The position numbers and the translations under genes are program-made. The notes beneath the pieces were generated by a model that saw nothing but the letters and a program-made list of their open reading frames with translations, ran no database searches and was not told where the DNA came from. From Rhabdornis inornatus (Eukaryota > Chordata > Aves > Passeriformes > Rhabdornithidae), in the NCBI GenBank assembly GCA_013397075.1, contig VWZS01000175.1, forward strand, positions 124,001 to 188,000: a DNA stretch of 64,000 bases. Reading direction: 5' to 3'. This document shows, piece after piece, positions 12,901 through 22,047 of this stretch. Within the stretch, counting starts at the first letter, position 1. Every line of letters begins with the position of its first letter.

Positions 12901-14779
12901 GTATTGTAGGGGGGTATGGAAGTCCCCATGGAGACCTGCCCATTTATGTCAAGACTATATTTGCCAAGGTATCTTTTTTTTTTGTTTTCTCCCCTTTTTT
13001 TTCTGTATTATCTTTAAAAATAAACCTAAGATTGGGCTTGGATAATATATTATGTAGCAGAAAGCAAAATGTACTGTCTGAGTACATTGCTGTGAGTTAG
13101 TGGACCCAGAACTCATAGCTGGCTTCTCAGTTTATATTTCATATTACTGATGGCTGAAACGAGACACTTTGTCTCAGCAAAATTGCTCTGTGTACTTGGG
13201 AAACTTGGGTTTGTACATTAAAATATTTATAAGGCAGTTTTCTATCTGTAAATCTCCAAGAGATTTCCAGGAGGTATCGAAGGCAACTTTTTTCCCACTG
13301 TGCAGGAGTGAGGAAATTGCAGAGATGCTGTATCCTGATGAAAAAAAGCAGGAATTAGCTCATCTCTGATCCCAGCTCTGAGTGTCTCGGGGGATTGGGG
13401 GGTCCCTGCCAGGTACAGAGAGCTCCAGCCTCTGAGGATGGGGAAGAATCATAATATAGCATATTATAGAAGGGAGATAGGCCCCTTTTCCCACCCATCC
13501 CCTGCTAAAAATGAGCCAGCAAAACTCATCAGGCACGGCCACATGAGGGGAGTTGTGGAAATGGAAGGGGAGGGAAGAAAAGCAGTGGGAATTAGGGATA
13601 CTTTCCATAAAATAATTGTGAAGTCTGTCACATGCAGCTGCTTGCCCTGAGCCTGCTTGGTGTCACTTGTGTCACTACCTGTGGCAGGGTAGATGATGTG
13701 GTTGAGAAAGCTTTGCCTGAAGTTTAGTAAAGTAGGAGCCATATCTCCTGCTCCTGCTATTCTGGGGCTCCAACCACAAAATATCTGGTATTTTTACAGT
13801 TTTAAATTACTACAATACTGTGCCTTTTAACTGGTGCTTAGGGTTACAAGTTTCTAGATGTGAGTGTGACTGAGAAATCCTAAATGGAACCTGAAGTTCC
13901 TGCGGTCACATGTGGGGCAGAAAGAGACACCATGAGCCAACCTCTGGGCAGGCAGGGCTTGGGATTTAGGTAAAAGAGCTTCACTGGCATGTCTGGAGGA
14001 GAGGAGCCATTTCTAAAGCTCTCTGGAAGCTTTCAGGACTGTCACAGAACTTTTTAGGTTGGAAAAACCCTCTGAGATCACCAAATCCAGCCAATGTCCC
14101 CAAGTGCCACATCCACATGGCTTTTAAACCCCTCCAAGGATGGGGACTGCACTGGGCAGTCTGCTCCAATGATTGGCACCTTCTGGTGAACAAAATTATG
14201 CTGATGTTCAATCCAAAAAACTCGAGGCCATTTTTTCATCTCTGTCTGGGGCTGGGGGCAGTGCCCAGCTTGGTTCCCTCTCCCTCCCCACCTTTTTAGC
14301 TGTTTCTCAGCCACGAGGCACAGAGTACGTTTAAATGCTGCTCTAACAAGCCTCTCCACGAACATAAAACCCAGAACCAGTTCTGGATCATAAAACCCAG
14401 AACCTCTACCCAGGCCTTTGTTCAGGTGTCAGCCAGCTCTGTGTCTCCCTGTGCAGGGTGGGCAGCGACGGTCACGGGCGCTCAGGGGAAGCTCAGCACT
14501 GCCATTTCTCCTGGCCAGGAGGGATTCCCAGAGCTCCATCCCTCCCTCCAGTGCTCCATCCCTCCCTCCAGGCAGCACCCCGAGCTCCAGGAGGCTGGGG
14601 GTGCCAGCCTGAGCCCCGCTTTGCCGTTGCAGGGAGCAGCAGCCGACGATGGACGGCTGAAACGCGGGGACCAGATCGTGGCTGTCAACGGGGAGGCGCT
14701 GGAAGGAGTCACCCACGAGCAGGCTGTGGCCATCCTGAAGCGCCAGAGGGGCATGGTGACCCTGACAGTGCTGTCCTGA
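773..14779 (+). CDS. PATJ: PATJ (INADL), 3' part of gene: last nine coding exons
   Basis: PATJ is a multi-PDZ scaffold of the Crumbs-PALS1 polarity complex at epithelial tight junctions. In mammals it has an N-terminal L27 domain that binds PALS1 and about ten PDZ domains. Nine exons can be joined: 773-920, 1978-2064, 4766-4883, 6422-6459, 6705-6827, 7871-7975, 11298-11401, 12845-12968 and 14633-14779. Every junction has AG and GT ends and the phase runs unbroken to a TGA at 14777-14779. Together they give 330 residues. These comprise the second half of one PDZ ([11 protein letters not shown]), a linker, a full PDZ with carboxylate loop ALGVSIAGG and [10 protein letters not shown], a second linker, and a last PDZ with GLGFSIVGG and [10 protein letters not shown] that ends LTVLS. 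I take these as PDZ 8, 9 and 10 by comparison with remembered human PATJ. The 5' part of the gene lies outside the window. No frameshift or premature stop was seen. Confidence 0.95.
1978..2064 (+). CDS. PATJ: PATJ coding exon: end of PDZ and start of linker
   Basis: The acceptor follows a T-rich tract ending CCAAG, and the donor is GTTAGT. It encodes 29 residues in phase 0, starting [18 protein letters not shown]. This closes the last beta strand of the PDZ and begins a Ser-rich linker ending SQNSQ. Confidence 0.92.
2065..4765 (+). other. PATJ: PATJ intron
   Basis: No exon of a known gene was recognised. Open frames of about 209 residues on + and 235 on - overlap near 3614-4563. They show no domain, and their ends run into a CR1 fragment, so they look fortuitous. 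A CR1 fragment lies at 4468-4610. Confidence 0.6.
4468..4610 (-). repeat. CR1 LINE 3'-end fragment
   Basis: It begins CACAGAGTCACTGAGGTTGG and continues through AGCACTGCCAAGCCCACCAC and GTGCCACGTCCACACATC, the avian CR1 reverse 3' end. Confidence 0.78.
4766..4883 (+). CDS. PATJ: PATJ coding exon: inter-PDZ linker
   Basis: The acceptor is CCCTCAG and the donor is GTACAA. It encodes 39 residues plus one base, including [19 protein letters not shown]. The motif of a short hydrophobic helix followed by Lys-Arg matches the linker before PDZ 9 in remembered human PATJ. No domain is expected here. Confidence 0.88.
5737..5943 (+). repeat. polypyrimidine tract, about 200 bp
   Basis: Nearly all C and T with CCTTTT and CCCTTTTC-like units repeated, and very few purines, in a PATJ intron. 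It has a simple-repeat character with mirror symmetry. Confidence 0.9.
6235..6262 (+). repeat. (CCT)n microsatellite
   Basis: About nine CCT units in a PATJ intron. Confidence 0.95.
6422..6459 (+). CDS. PATJ: PATJ 38-nt microexon
   Basis: The acceptor is TTAGCAG and the donor is GTCAGT. With the G left from the previous exon it encodes [13 protein letters not shown], then returns to phase 0. PRTVEI is the first beta strand before the PDZ 9 carboxylate loop. Only phase continuity and family knowledge reveal this exon, because it is far too short to stand out alone. Confidence 0.87.
6705..6827 (+). CDS. PATJ: PATJ coding exon: first half of the second-last PDZ
   Basis: The acceptor is TTCCAG and the donor is GTGAGT. 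It encodes 41 residues in phase 0, including the carboxylate-binding loop [17 protein letters not shown] and the [18 protein letters not shown] strands. The usual second Gly and Phe of GLGF are replaced by the variant ALGV, which human PATJ also has as ALGI. Confidence 0.93.
7871..7975 (+). CDS. PATJ: PATJ coding exon: second half of the second-last PDZ
   Basis: The acceptor is CTTTCAG and the donor is GTATGG. It encodes 35 residues in phase 0: [20 protein letters not shown], then the alphaB helix [10 protein letters not shown] and strand SIILQ. The first residue of the helix, which selects the ligand, falls in SHADAV. Confidence 0.93.
7976..11297 (+). other. PATJ: PATJ intron
   Basis: This 3.3-kb intron has no recognised exon. 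It holds a G-run near 8790-8798, an (AAC)n/A-run near 9895-9917, an A-rich stretch near 10502-10525, and a reverse-oriented CR1 fragment near 10546-10786. Confidence 0.6.
10546..10786 (-). repeat. CR1 LINE fragment
   Basis: CCTGCCCTCTGGCAGTGGGA, TCCATTCCCTGTGTCCTGTC and CAGCTCTCCTGGAGCCC match the copy at 19320-19440 closely, so both come from the same CR1 subfamily segment. Confidence 0.7.
11298..11401 (+). CDS. PATJ: PATJ coding exon: end of PDZ 9 and linker to the last PDZ
   Basis: The acceptor is TGCCCAG and the donor is GTGAGT. It encodes 34 residues plus two bases: [20 protein letters not shown], then a short acidic and proline linker (PSEHPSEDP). It matches the [15 protein letters not shown] linker of human PATJ. 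Confidence 0.9.
12323..12455 (-). repeat. CR1 LINE 3'-end fragment
   Basis: The order AATCACGGAAAGG, TTGGAAAAGCCCCCTCAGAT, CACTGCCAAGGCCACCACTG and GATGCCACATCCACAC matches reversed avian CR1. Confidence 0.75.
12845..12968 (+). CDS. PATJ: PATJ coding exon: first half of the last PDZ
   Basis: The acceptor is TTTTCAG and the donor is GTATCT. One base completes a Glu codon, then 41 codons include [19 protein letters not shown] and [18 protein letters not shown]. The complete GLGFSIVGG carboxylate loop is present. Confidence 0.95.
14042..14175 (-). repeat. CR1 LINE 3'-end fragment
   Basis: TCACAGAACTTTTTAGGTTG, CCTCTGAGATCACCAAATCC and AAGTGCCACATCCACATGGC match reversed CR1. Confidence 0.75.
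14633..14779 (+). CDS. PATJ: PATJ terminal coding exon: end of the last PDZ and stop
   Basis: The acceptor is CGTTGCAG. It encodes 48 residues from [20 protein letters not shown] through [13 protein letters not shown] to LTVLS, then TGA. The protein ends with the last PDZ strand, as in mammals. The exon is clearly GC-richer than the earlier PATJ exons. Confidence 0.96.
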   Translation, partial: GAAADDGRLKRGDQIVAVNGEALEGVTHEQAVAILKRQRGMVTLTVLS

Positions 14780-15112
14780 GACCACCTGAGTTATTTTAGT
14801 AGAGCTGTCAAACACTGCCCGGCCCCGCAGCAGAGCCTGGCAAAACGTGGATCAGCATTCCCGCCGTGCATCTCCAGCTTCGTTCAGGTTTTTTTTCCAG
14901 CCTTTCTCCCCGCCCTCCACGACTTCTGGTGGCTTTGGAGGTTTCTCTGGACAAGTTTAATTAAGGAGCTTCAAAGGACAAGACTCATTCTGCTTTATTT
15001 AACACGGTTTTGTCCCTGCTGGTCTGAACCCCGGTTGTGACTGCTGAACCTGGAATCAATTCACACATAAAAGAGAATTCAGATCATCAGCTGATCTCAT
15101 CTGAGGAGCAGG

Positions 15113-15118
15113 AATAAA
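15113..15118 (+). terminator. candidate PATJ polyadenylation signal (AATAAA)
   Basis: A canonical hexamer 334 nt after the PATJ stop codon. A second copy lies at 15383-15388. Confidence 0.4.
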
Positions 15119-15382
15119 TGCTGAGTGACTTGTCATCTCACTCATGATTTACTTATGCTAATTGTTCTTTCAAGTATGCCAGAAAACATTAGCAATGTAA
15201 TTAAATTACCACTGTTCCAAATGATGAAATATCAAATTCTCCTCTGGGAAATTATTTGTGCTCAGCACAGTAAGTCTGATAGTCAAATGTGAACTTCTCA
15301 TGTTTATCTCTTTGGGTAGGTCTGTGGAAGTTAGTCAGAGGTAATTACTGTGATATGTCAATTTGCAGCCTTTAGCATGAAA

Positions 15383-15388
15383 AATAAA
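15383..15388 (+). terminator. candidate PATJ polyadenylation signal (AATAAA)
   Basis: A canonical hexamer about 600 nt after the stop codon, at the end of an AT-rich block. Equal candidate to the one at 15113. Confidence 0.4.
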
Positions 15389-17299
15389 CGAGGGGAGAGG
15401 GAAATTTATTTTTTTAGGCTTTTAGAATGTTTGAGCCTTTTCAGATATTTAGGCAGCATGAACAACAACAGCATAGCTCATTCTATTCTAATTCTATTTT
15501 TTAAGAAGAAGTGTGCTGATATATGCTAGGCATGTGGCATACAGAGGCAGTTGTTGTCGTGCCAAGCTGCAGCAGAATTGTTCATCCTGAAACTTCAGTG
15601 AAGACAAAAAGTTTGCTTTGGGAATGTGATCCTGTAATTCCAGGAATGACAGTGAGCAGTCCCTCTGGCTCGATGGAGTTCATCCTAACCAGCAAACTGA
15701 TGCACATTTCCAAGAGTGTCCCCAGGACCAGGCAGTGCAGGAAGAGGGTTTCGTGGATCAGGGAGGATGCTCCTCTTGGGGCTGCCAATTTTGGGTAACA
15801 CCAGGCAGTGCTGGGATTGATCTCCCACAGCCAGGTGCAGCAGTTTGGGATGAGCTTCCTCAAGCCCCTCCAGCTCATCCCCCAGCCAATTTTTTGGGAT
15901 CTGAAGCCCACGAGGAGCCTTCCCAAGGCTGGTCCCACAGTGGACGTGGGGTGCAGGAACGTTCAGCCAAAACTTCCCAAACTCATTCCGTGTCCCAGCC
16001 ATCAAGCAGTGATTATGTGAGTGTGGCCTTGGTGATTTAGCAGATGAATTTGGCAGGCAGATTCCTGGCAGTGCAGGGCATTGTGGGTCAATCTTCCTAT
16101 CCAGAGGAGCAGGAGGGGTTTGGAGGAAGCAGCCCAGTTTGATTTGGTTTATTTGGCATAATTTATAATGGTGATGTAGCTGGGAGAAATGAAAGGGGGG
16201 GGGCGGGGTCAGGATTGGCTGCTCATTTGGTGTGAAAAATTCCAGGAATTAAATGGAAAGAAGGTTGAAAATCTGCAGTATAATAACTGAGCAGTGCAGG
16301 GGGTGTTAAAGGTACAGTTGTTCTGTGTAATTTAGTGGAATTTTCCCCATTTGACATACAGGAACCAGTCCTGAAGCGAGGTGAACTGCAGGGAGACAGG
16401 AATGTTGTGATAAGCTGTCATGGAAAAGGGGTTTCCTTATTTCCTTGGAAAGTTTTCCATAACTTTAGGTAATCACAAAGTGCATTTAGCCTGCTGGAAC
16501 CATTGGTGGGTATTCCCTTAATAGTGCCTGGAAGAGATTTCTCATTTTCAGTGGATTCCCAGTTTGATTTGCCAAGTGAGGTGTGAGTGGAATCTTGGTT
16601 GCAGACGCACAGGAATGTCTCCAGATGTAGAAAATTGGAGAATTCTTAACAAACTGCTTTGGTTGCACAAGTATCTGTGGCATGCAGGAGTTCAAGGTGA
16701 GGTGTGAGGAGGTGCCCTCAGCAGCAGAGTGTGGAATTTATCAACCAAAGGGAATGATTCCTCTGCCCTGTGTTTTTACAGCCTTTGCATTCCAACCCTG
16801 GGACATTGCCACATTTAATCAATGAAGTTGTACAGGGCTATTCATTAGCCTGTGATGCACATGCAGTTCATTGACATAAAAAATAGAATTTATGGGCTGA
16901 GACATTTTGCACTTCTCGTTGCTCAGAAGGAGAGAGAACATTTTCTGCTTCTTGTAATTTGCACTTTGTGTGTTTGAATATATTACTGCCAAAAAAAATT
17001 ATATTGCAACTAATTGATAAACCAGTGACCATGCTCCACGTGCAGGACCAAGGCAGAGAATTCAATTTGCATCACGCTTGTCTGGGTGGAGGTGTTCTGG
17101 TTTGTTTAAAACTTTATTTCTGTGCAAGGGAAAAAGCAATTAAACCTCCTGATTGTATGTTTACGTAGATGAGTAAAATGAGACATTTTCTGACTTCAAA
17201 GGTTCTAAATAAAGCTCGGTTACGTAAGTAGTTGTGCATTTGTTTTATTCTATATTTTAATTTAAGTCACTGTTAAAAGCTATTGCGTGAGATGTTGCC

Positions 17300-17360
17300 C
17301 TGATACCCAGTTTAAACCTCCTCTGGCAAAACTTTTCCTCTGTTTCCTCTTGTCCTAAGA
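17300..17360 (-). repeat. possible CR1 fragment
   Basis: AAACCTCCTCTGGCAAAACT followed by TTTCCTCTTGTCCT resembles an internal reversed CR1 segment. It is short and diverged. Confidence 0.4.
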
Positions 17361-18203
17361 GTTCTCCTGCCTTGGTTTGGGGACTCAGGTGTCAGAGCCT
17401 TTACTTTAGAAGAGTCACATGCTGTTCACAGTCCTTCCATCAGCTTCCTCACCTGGAGAGATGTGGAATAACCAGGAGCCATCTCAGGGCTGTTGGCATT
17501 TCTTGGCCAACTCATAACCAGGTTATGATGTGGTGGTGGTTTTGGGTGGGCTGGTGGGGCCAGCAGGTCAGCCTGGAGGGATGAGGGACCCCCACCTCAT
17601 TATCCTGCTGATGAGGAATCATTGTAATACCCCTTAATTCCCTGTAATTAATCCCATGGCAATTACCACCCTGGAAGTGTGACATCCATAGAGCCCGTGG
17701 AGGTGATGTGATTATGCCAGGATGGAGCAGTTACTGTCCCTCTGCCTGAAAGCACTGGAGTGAATTAATTTAATGTCACACATGTATAAAACATCAGTTT
17801 TTACAGCTGTGCTGAGCATTGGTGCATAATTCCATTATCATCTTTTTCCACAGGTTCACAAGTCTGTGACAGGAATTCGGGTGGATTGATGTCCTGGTTA
17901 AACACTGCCATGGTTATTGTTACCCCTCTTAGTAGGGTTTGTTCCCCAAAATGCACATCCCTGTGATAGCTGCACCTTCTAGGATGGCAGCAAATCAGAG
18001 AGATCCATGTTCTGCAGCATCCCAAATGGAAAAGGAACAAATGGAAAAGGAACAACCCTGGTTTTGCTTTTAGCCTTTTCCAGGTGGGCTCTGAGGGCTC
18101 TGCTGCCTTCCCAAGTCTGCTGGGGGTAAAGCAGAGTTTAATTCCTGCACAAAAAGGGGAAACAAGCAGTGGTAGCATAAACTCTTTATTCTCTCTTTAT
18201 TTA

Positions 18204-18330
18204 GGATCACAGAACCCAGACTGGTTTGGGTTGGGACAGACCTTAAAGCTCATCCCCTTCCACCCCCTGCCACAGACAGGGACACCTCCCACCACCCCAG
18301 GTTCAGGCTCCAAGCCTGATCCAACCTAAG
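18204..18330 (-). repeat. CR1 LINE 3'-end fragment
   Basis: GGATCACAGAACCCAGACTG, TTGGGACAGACCTTAAAGCT and CCACAGACAGGGACACCTCC match reversed CR1. Confidence 0.75.
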
Positions 18331-19134
18331 GGATTCCTAAACAATTAAATAGCTCATAAGGAATTTTATGTTTTCCAGGGCAGGTGTTTCCACACAAGGG
18401 TTTATAATCCCATTTTGAGAAGGAGGAGAAAAACAGGGTAAAGATTCCTGGTTCTGCAAGGTGAGCACTGGACCAGGGCTGGGTGCTGGCACATCCTCAT
18501 GGACCCTCTCCAGAAACGAGGCAGGGAAAGCTGCCCAGGCCCCAGCACGGCTCTGAGTGTTGTGCTCTGGATGCTTTTTCTGCTGAAATGGCACTAGATG
18601 GAGCAGTTGACAAAATATTGCATTTCTGCAGCCTGGAGCCCAGGGCTGGAGGCCCAGCCAGAGGAGCTGCCCCCAGGGATGCTCTGAGGATATTCCATCT
18701 TCTCAGCCCAGCCCAGGAAAGACAAACTCCCAGACTCTGAGCTGGCTCTTTCCCTGGGAACAGGGGATGCTGCAAAAAGGACACACCTGGGTACAGTGAC
18801 AGGAGGTTTCTAGGAAAGAAAATCATGGCCTTTCTCAATCCTGATGATAACTGCCTTCCATCCTGGCAAAAACTGGGCAAATTGACCCTTCCACACCGAG
18901 CTGTGGGGACAGAACAGGGGCCAGCTTGGCCCCACAGACCCCAAAGCAGAGGAGCAATCGCTGTGCCCAGCACACTGCCCCCCCAGAAATAAATCTGCCT
19001 TTGCTGCTGAGACTTTTGTTTCTTCTAAGAATGTTAAATTCTGCTGAGAATTGCTGCACTGACACTGTCCAAGCTGCTGATGGGGCAGGTTCTGGCTGAT
19101 AATCATCTCAAGAGGAGATGTTTTTCTTTGGATG

Positions 19135-19480
19135 GATCCTGGAATAGTTTGGGCTGGAAGGGACCTTAAAAGATCATCCAGTTCCATCCTGCCATGGGCA
19201 GGGACACCTTCCACTATCCCAGATTGTTCCAGCCTGGCCTTGGACACTTCCAGGGATCCAGGGGCAGCCACAGCTCTGCCAGGGCCTCCTCACCCTCACA
19301 GAGAATTTATCCCTGATCTCTAATCCATCCCTGCCCTCTGGCAGTGGGATCCATTCCCTGTGTCCTGTCCCTCCATCCCTTGTCCCCAGTTCCTCTCCAG
19401 CTCTCCTGGAGCCCATTTAGGCACTGGAAGGAGCTATGAGCTCTCCCTGGATCCATCCCCAGCTCTCTCACCCTGTCAAA
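19135..19480 (-). repeat. CR1 LINE 3'-end fragment, long
   Basis: It begins GAATAGTTTGGGCTGGAAGG and continues through CATGGGCAGGGACACCTTCC, CTTGGACACTTCCAGGGATC and CTGCCCTCTGGCAGTGGGAT. This is one of the longest reversed CR1 copies in the window. Confidence 0.85.
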
Positions 19481-20613
19481 GCTGAGCAAACTGGTTTTGC
19501 CTGACCACTGAGGTGCTTCAGATGAGACCCTCAGAGTCCCCTCTCCTCTCCTTGCAGCAAAAGAAAGGGACACACTGGGAATGCCCATAAGGAGAGTGGA
19601 AAAATCACGTTCAGCCTGAGCTCCTCATCACTCTCCCTTCATAGCTGATGGGCTGCTGGATGCTGAGCCTGTAAAGATCATTAGATTAATTCCTTTCCTT
19701 GCTGTGACTTAATTGTCTCCATTTGTCCTGCGCAGTGCTCGCACTGGGGGTGTGCTTCTCCTTGCCTATATTTAGTTTGATCTCTACAGTGATACTGGAA
19801 TATATAAATTAAGGCTGGCTCTGGCTCTTTGTGGCACTGAGATTGCACAGATCATTTTTTTGGTGTAATCTGGTGCCTTGACAGCAGGAATTTTGGGCAC
19901 TGGGAGATGCCAGGGGCAGCATCAACCCATCCATGATCCCTCACAGGGTCCACGTGAGCAGAGGAGCTGCTCCAGGGGATGATCCTGCAGGAGCTGCTCC
20001 TCCCTGGGGACATGGTTTGAGGGGCAAAGAGGGAATATGAGGCACAGGAATGAAAATAAACATCCTGGGGATGCAGTTAATGGGAACAGGAGGGAAAGGG
20101 GGGTTGGAGGGGCAGCAAACTCTGGGGTGCCTCCCTGCAGAGCTGCAGCACACCCCAAAAATAACCTCCCTGTCCCCAAATCGAGGAGGAGGCAGGCACT
20201 TCCCAAAGCCACTCTAATGCTTAGCAGAAAATCTCCCACATTTATTCTGCTGAAGCTAGAATGTTCACCTTCCTCAGGGAAGCAGCAGGAAAATTCCTCT
20301 CTGCAAGAGCTGTCAGGGAAAAAAACTCAGTGAAAACTGTCCAAAGATAGTGTTATGGCTCTTTGTGTACAAAAGCCAGCACTGGCATCTCTGCCAGACT
20401 CAGCTGCAAACAAAAATCGGGGGAATTCCTGCAAAAAAAAATCCCACCTTGCCATATCTGTGCAGGGACCCACCTGGGGATGGGGAGGGTGTCACTGATC
20501 TGAAGAAAAACCTCAAAAAATGACTGGTTTGGTGCTGTGCAGGTGTGGGAAGTCACCCCAGAAAAGCCACAGCCATGGGGACAGGAACGCACGCAGGGAA
20601 AGGTTTAATTCAT

Positions 20614-20619
20614 TTTATT
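20614..20619 (-). terminator. candidate KANK4 polyadenylation signal (AATAAA on minus)
   Basis: The plus strand reads TTTATT about 1.34 kb downstream of the KANK4 stop. Other minus-strand AATAAA copies lie near 18184-18200, so usage is uncertain. Confidence 0.4.
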
Positions 20620-21957
20620 TATACATATAGGACGCATTTGGGGATATAGATAAAAAAAAGGCAGATAGAAGTTTGAGACAGTGAATGCTGTGGATTGAAA
20701 ATGTTAAGAAAGGAAAGAAAACTGAGCAGATGGCAGATTTCCATGGAAAACAGAGGTCAGGGCTGTTCTCCCCTCCCTGCAAGGATTGGGGGCTCAAGGC
20801 AGCTTGAGACATTTTGTCAGGATGTGAACTGACTTAACAACAACCAGAGGGGTCTGGAATTTACTTCTGTTCAAAAATAAGAGTAATTAGTTAATTAGTG
20901 AGATCTGTGTTTGCTCCACCAAAGCCAAGGGAGAGCACTCAGTGGGTCGTGATGCAGCAAAACAAGGATGCTTGGAAAAGTGGGGACTGAGCCCTGGCTC
21001 TCTCTCTGGCAGAAGCAGAGGGATTTAAGAAAGAAAACCTCATTTCAGGTGATGCTGGACCCTGTGGGTGCTCCATGGTGGGGGAGACCCGATTCCAGCA
21101 GCTAAATCAAGGCTTGGCGTTACAGGAAGAGTTTGGGATTAAAACTGAAAATTAAAAAAAAAAAACAAAAAAAAAAAAAACACCACTAAAATTGAGCAGA
21201 GGCAAAGCAAAGAGCAAATGCTGGTCCAAAAGGTGTCTGCCAGCAAAGCCACTCCACGGAGCTCTTGGACAACATTTCCACACCCTGGGATGGGAATCTG
21301 CTGGGATCTTCCAGTGCTTGGAATGCCCAGCCTGTCAATGGGCTGAGCTTCCCCGTTAGCTCAAACTTAATTAGGGGAAAATAACAGCCATATGGTAATT
21401 CCAAATCCAGGCAAAACAATGTCTGTGTGTTTGGGTCTGGCATACTCAAATATTTTCCTACAGCATTAATTTTTAATTCTTACATCAGACCCGCATAAGC
21501 AAACAGAAATAGGATTTTATGCTTTCCACAATCCATCCAGCTTGTGTTTGTTGTTACATACACTGAGTAATCGCTGCCTGCCACTACTTACAGAAGAGCT
21601 GATAATAAATATTAGGACACAAACTTACAAGTTAAATGAGATACAGTTAAGTAGTCGATTAAAAGGACACCCATAACCTCATGTTAAAAAAGATTAAGTA
21701 TTGCTGTTCTAATGTGCTTTTCTCATCCATTTTGGTTGCTCACCTGCCAAATCTACCCCAGGATGGGAGAGTCTGGAGTTGTTTGAGGCACAGATTAGGG
21801 GTGTGAGTGGGATGAACAAGGAGAATTGGACACAGGGAGCATCACTCAGATGGCACAGGGGGCTCCTGCCCTGTGACCCTGCTGTATCCTGAACAGTGGG
21901 GCTGCTCAGGGAGGAGCTGTTGGCTCCCAGCTCCCCATCCTGGCTCCTCCTGGCTGC
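20620..21957 (-). other. KANK4: probable KANK4 3' UTR
   Basis: This stretch follows the KANK4 stop. It is AT-rich, especially at 21440-21720, and contains an A-rich run at 21154-21180 that reads as T-rich on the KANK4 strand. No competing gene is seen. The extent is inferred from the first downstream poly(A) hexamer. Confidence 0.45.
21154..21180 (+). repeat. A-rich run
   Basis: 27 bases, all A except one C. On the KANK4 strand it is a T-run in the probable 3' UTR. Confidence 0.9.
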
Positions 21958-22047
21958 TCACACCGACAGGGACGGGCTGAGCTCCACATGGGCTCGCAGG
22001 AGTGCAGCAATGTCCCCGTGGGCCAGTGACAGCGCCGAGTTCCCTCC
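21958..22047 (-). CDS. KANK4: KANK4 terminal coding exon
   Basis: The acceptor is GTCCTGCAG. It encodes 29 residues, GGNSALSLAHGDIAALLRAH and VELSPSLSV, then TGA (21960-21958). It aligns with human [20 protein letters not shown] with about four residues missing, so the last, capping ankyrin repeat looks shortened. Confidence 0.87.
   Translation of the reverse strand, partial: GGNSALSLAHGDIAALLRAHVELSPSLSV

Larger units (their letters stand above)
14780..15390 (+). other. PATJ: PATJ 3' UTR (probable extent)
   Basis: This follows the PATJ stop codon. It becomes AT-rich after about 15100 and contains AATAAA at 15113-15118 and at 15383-15388. A third AATAAA at 17208-17213 would give a 2.4-kb UTR. 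Which signal is used cannot be told from the sequence alone. Confidence 0.5.
15390..20600. other. interval between the convergent PATJ and KANK4 genes
   Basis: No gene was recognised. CR1 fragments lie at 18204-18330 and 19135-19480, with a weaker candidate near 17300-17360. A G-run is at 16195-16203 and an extra AATAAA at 17208-17213. Placental mammals carry L1TD1 in this position; nothing like it is seen here. Confidence 0.6.

Noticed and set aside
14426..14632. In-frame upstream extension of the last PATJ exon
   Set aside because: The frame happens to be open, but a good acceptor at 14631-14632 joins in phase with the previous exon and the extension has no PDZ similarity.
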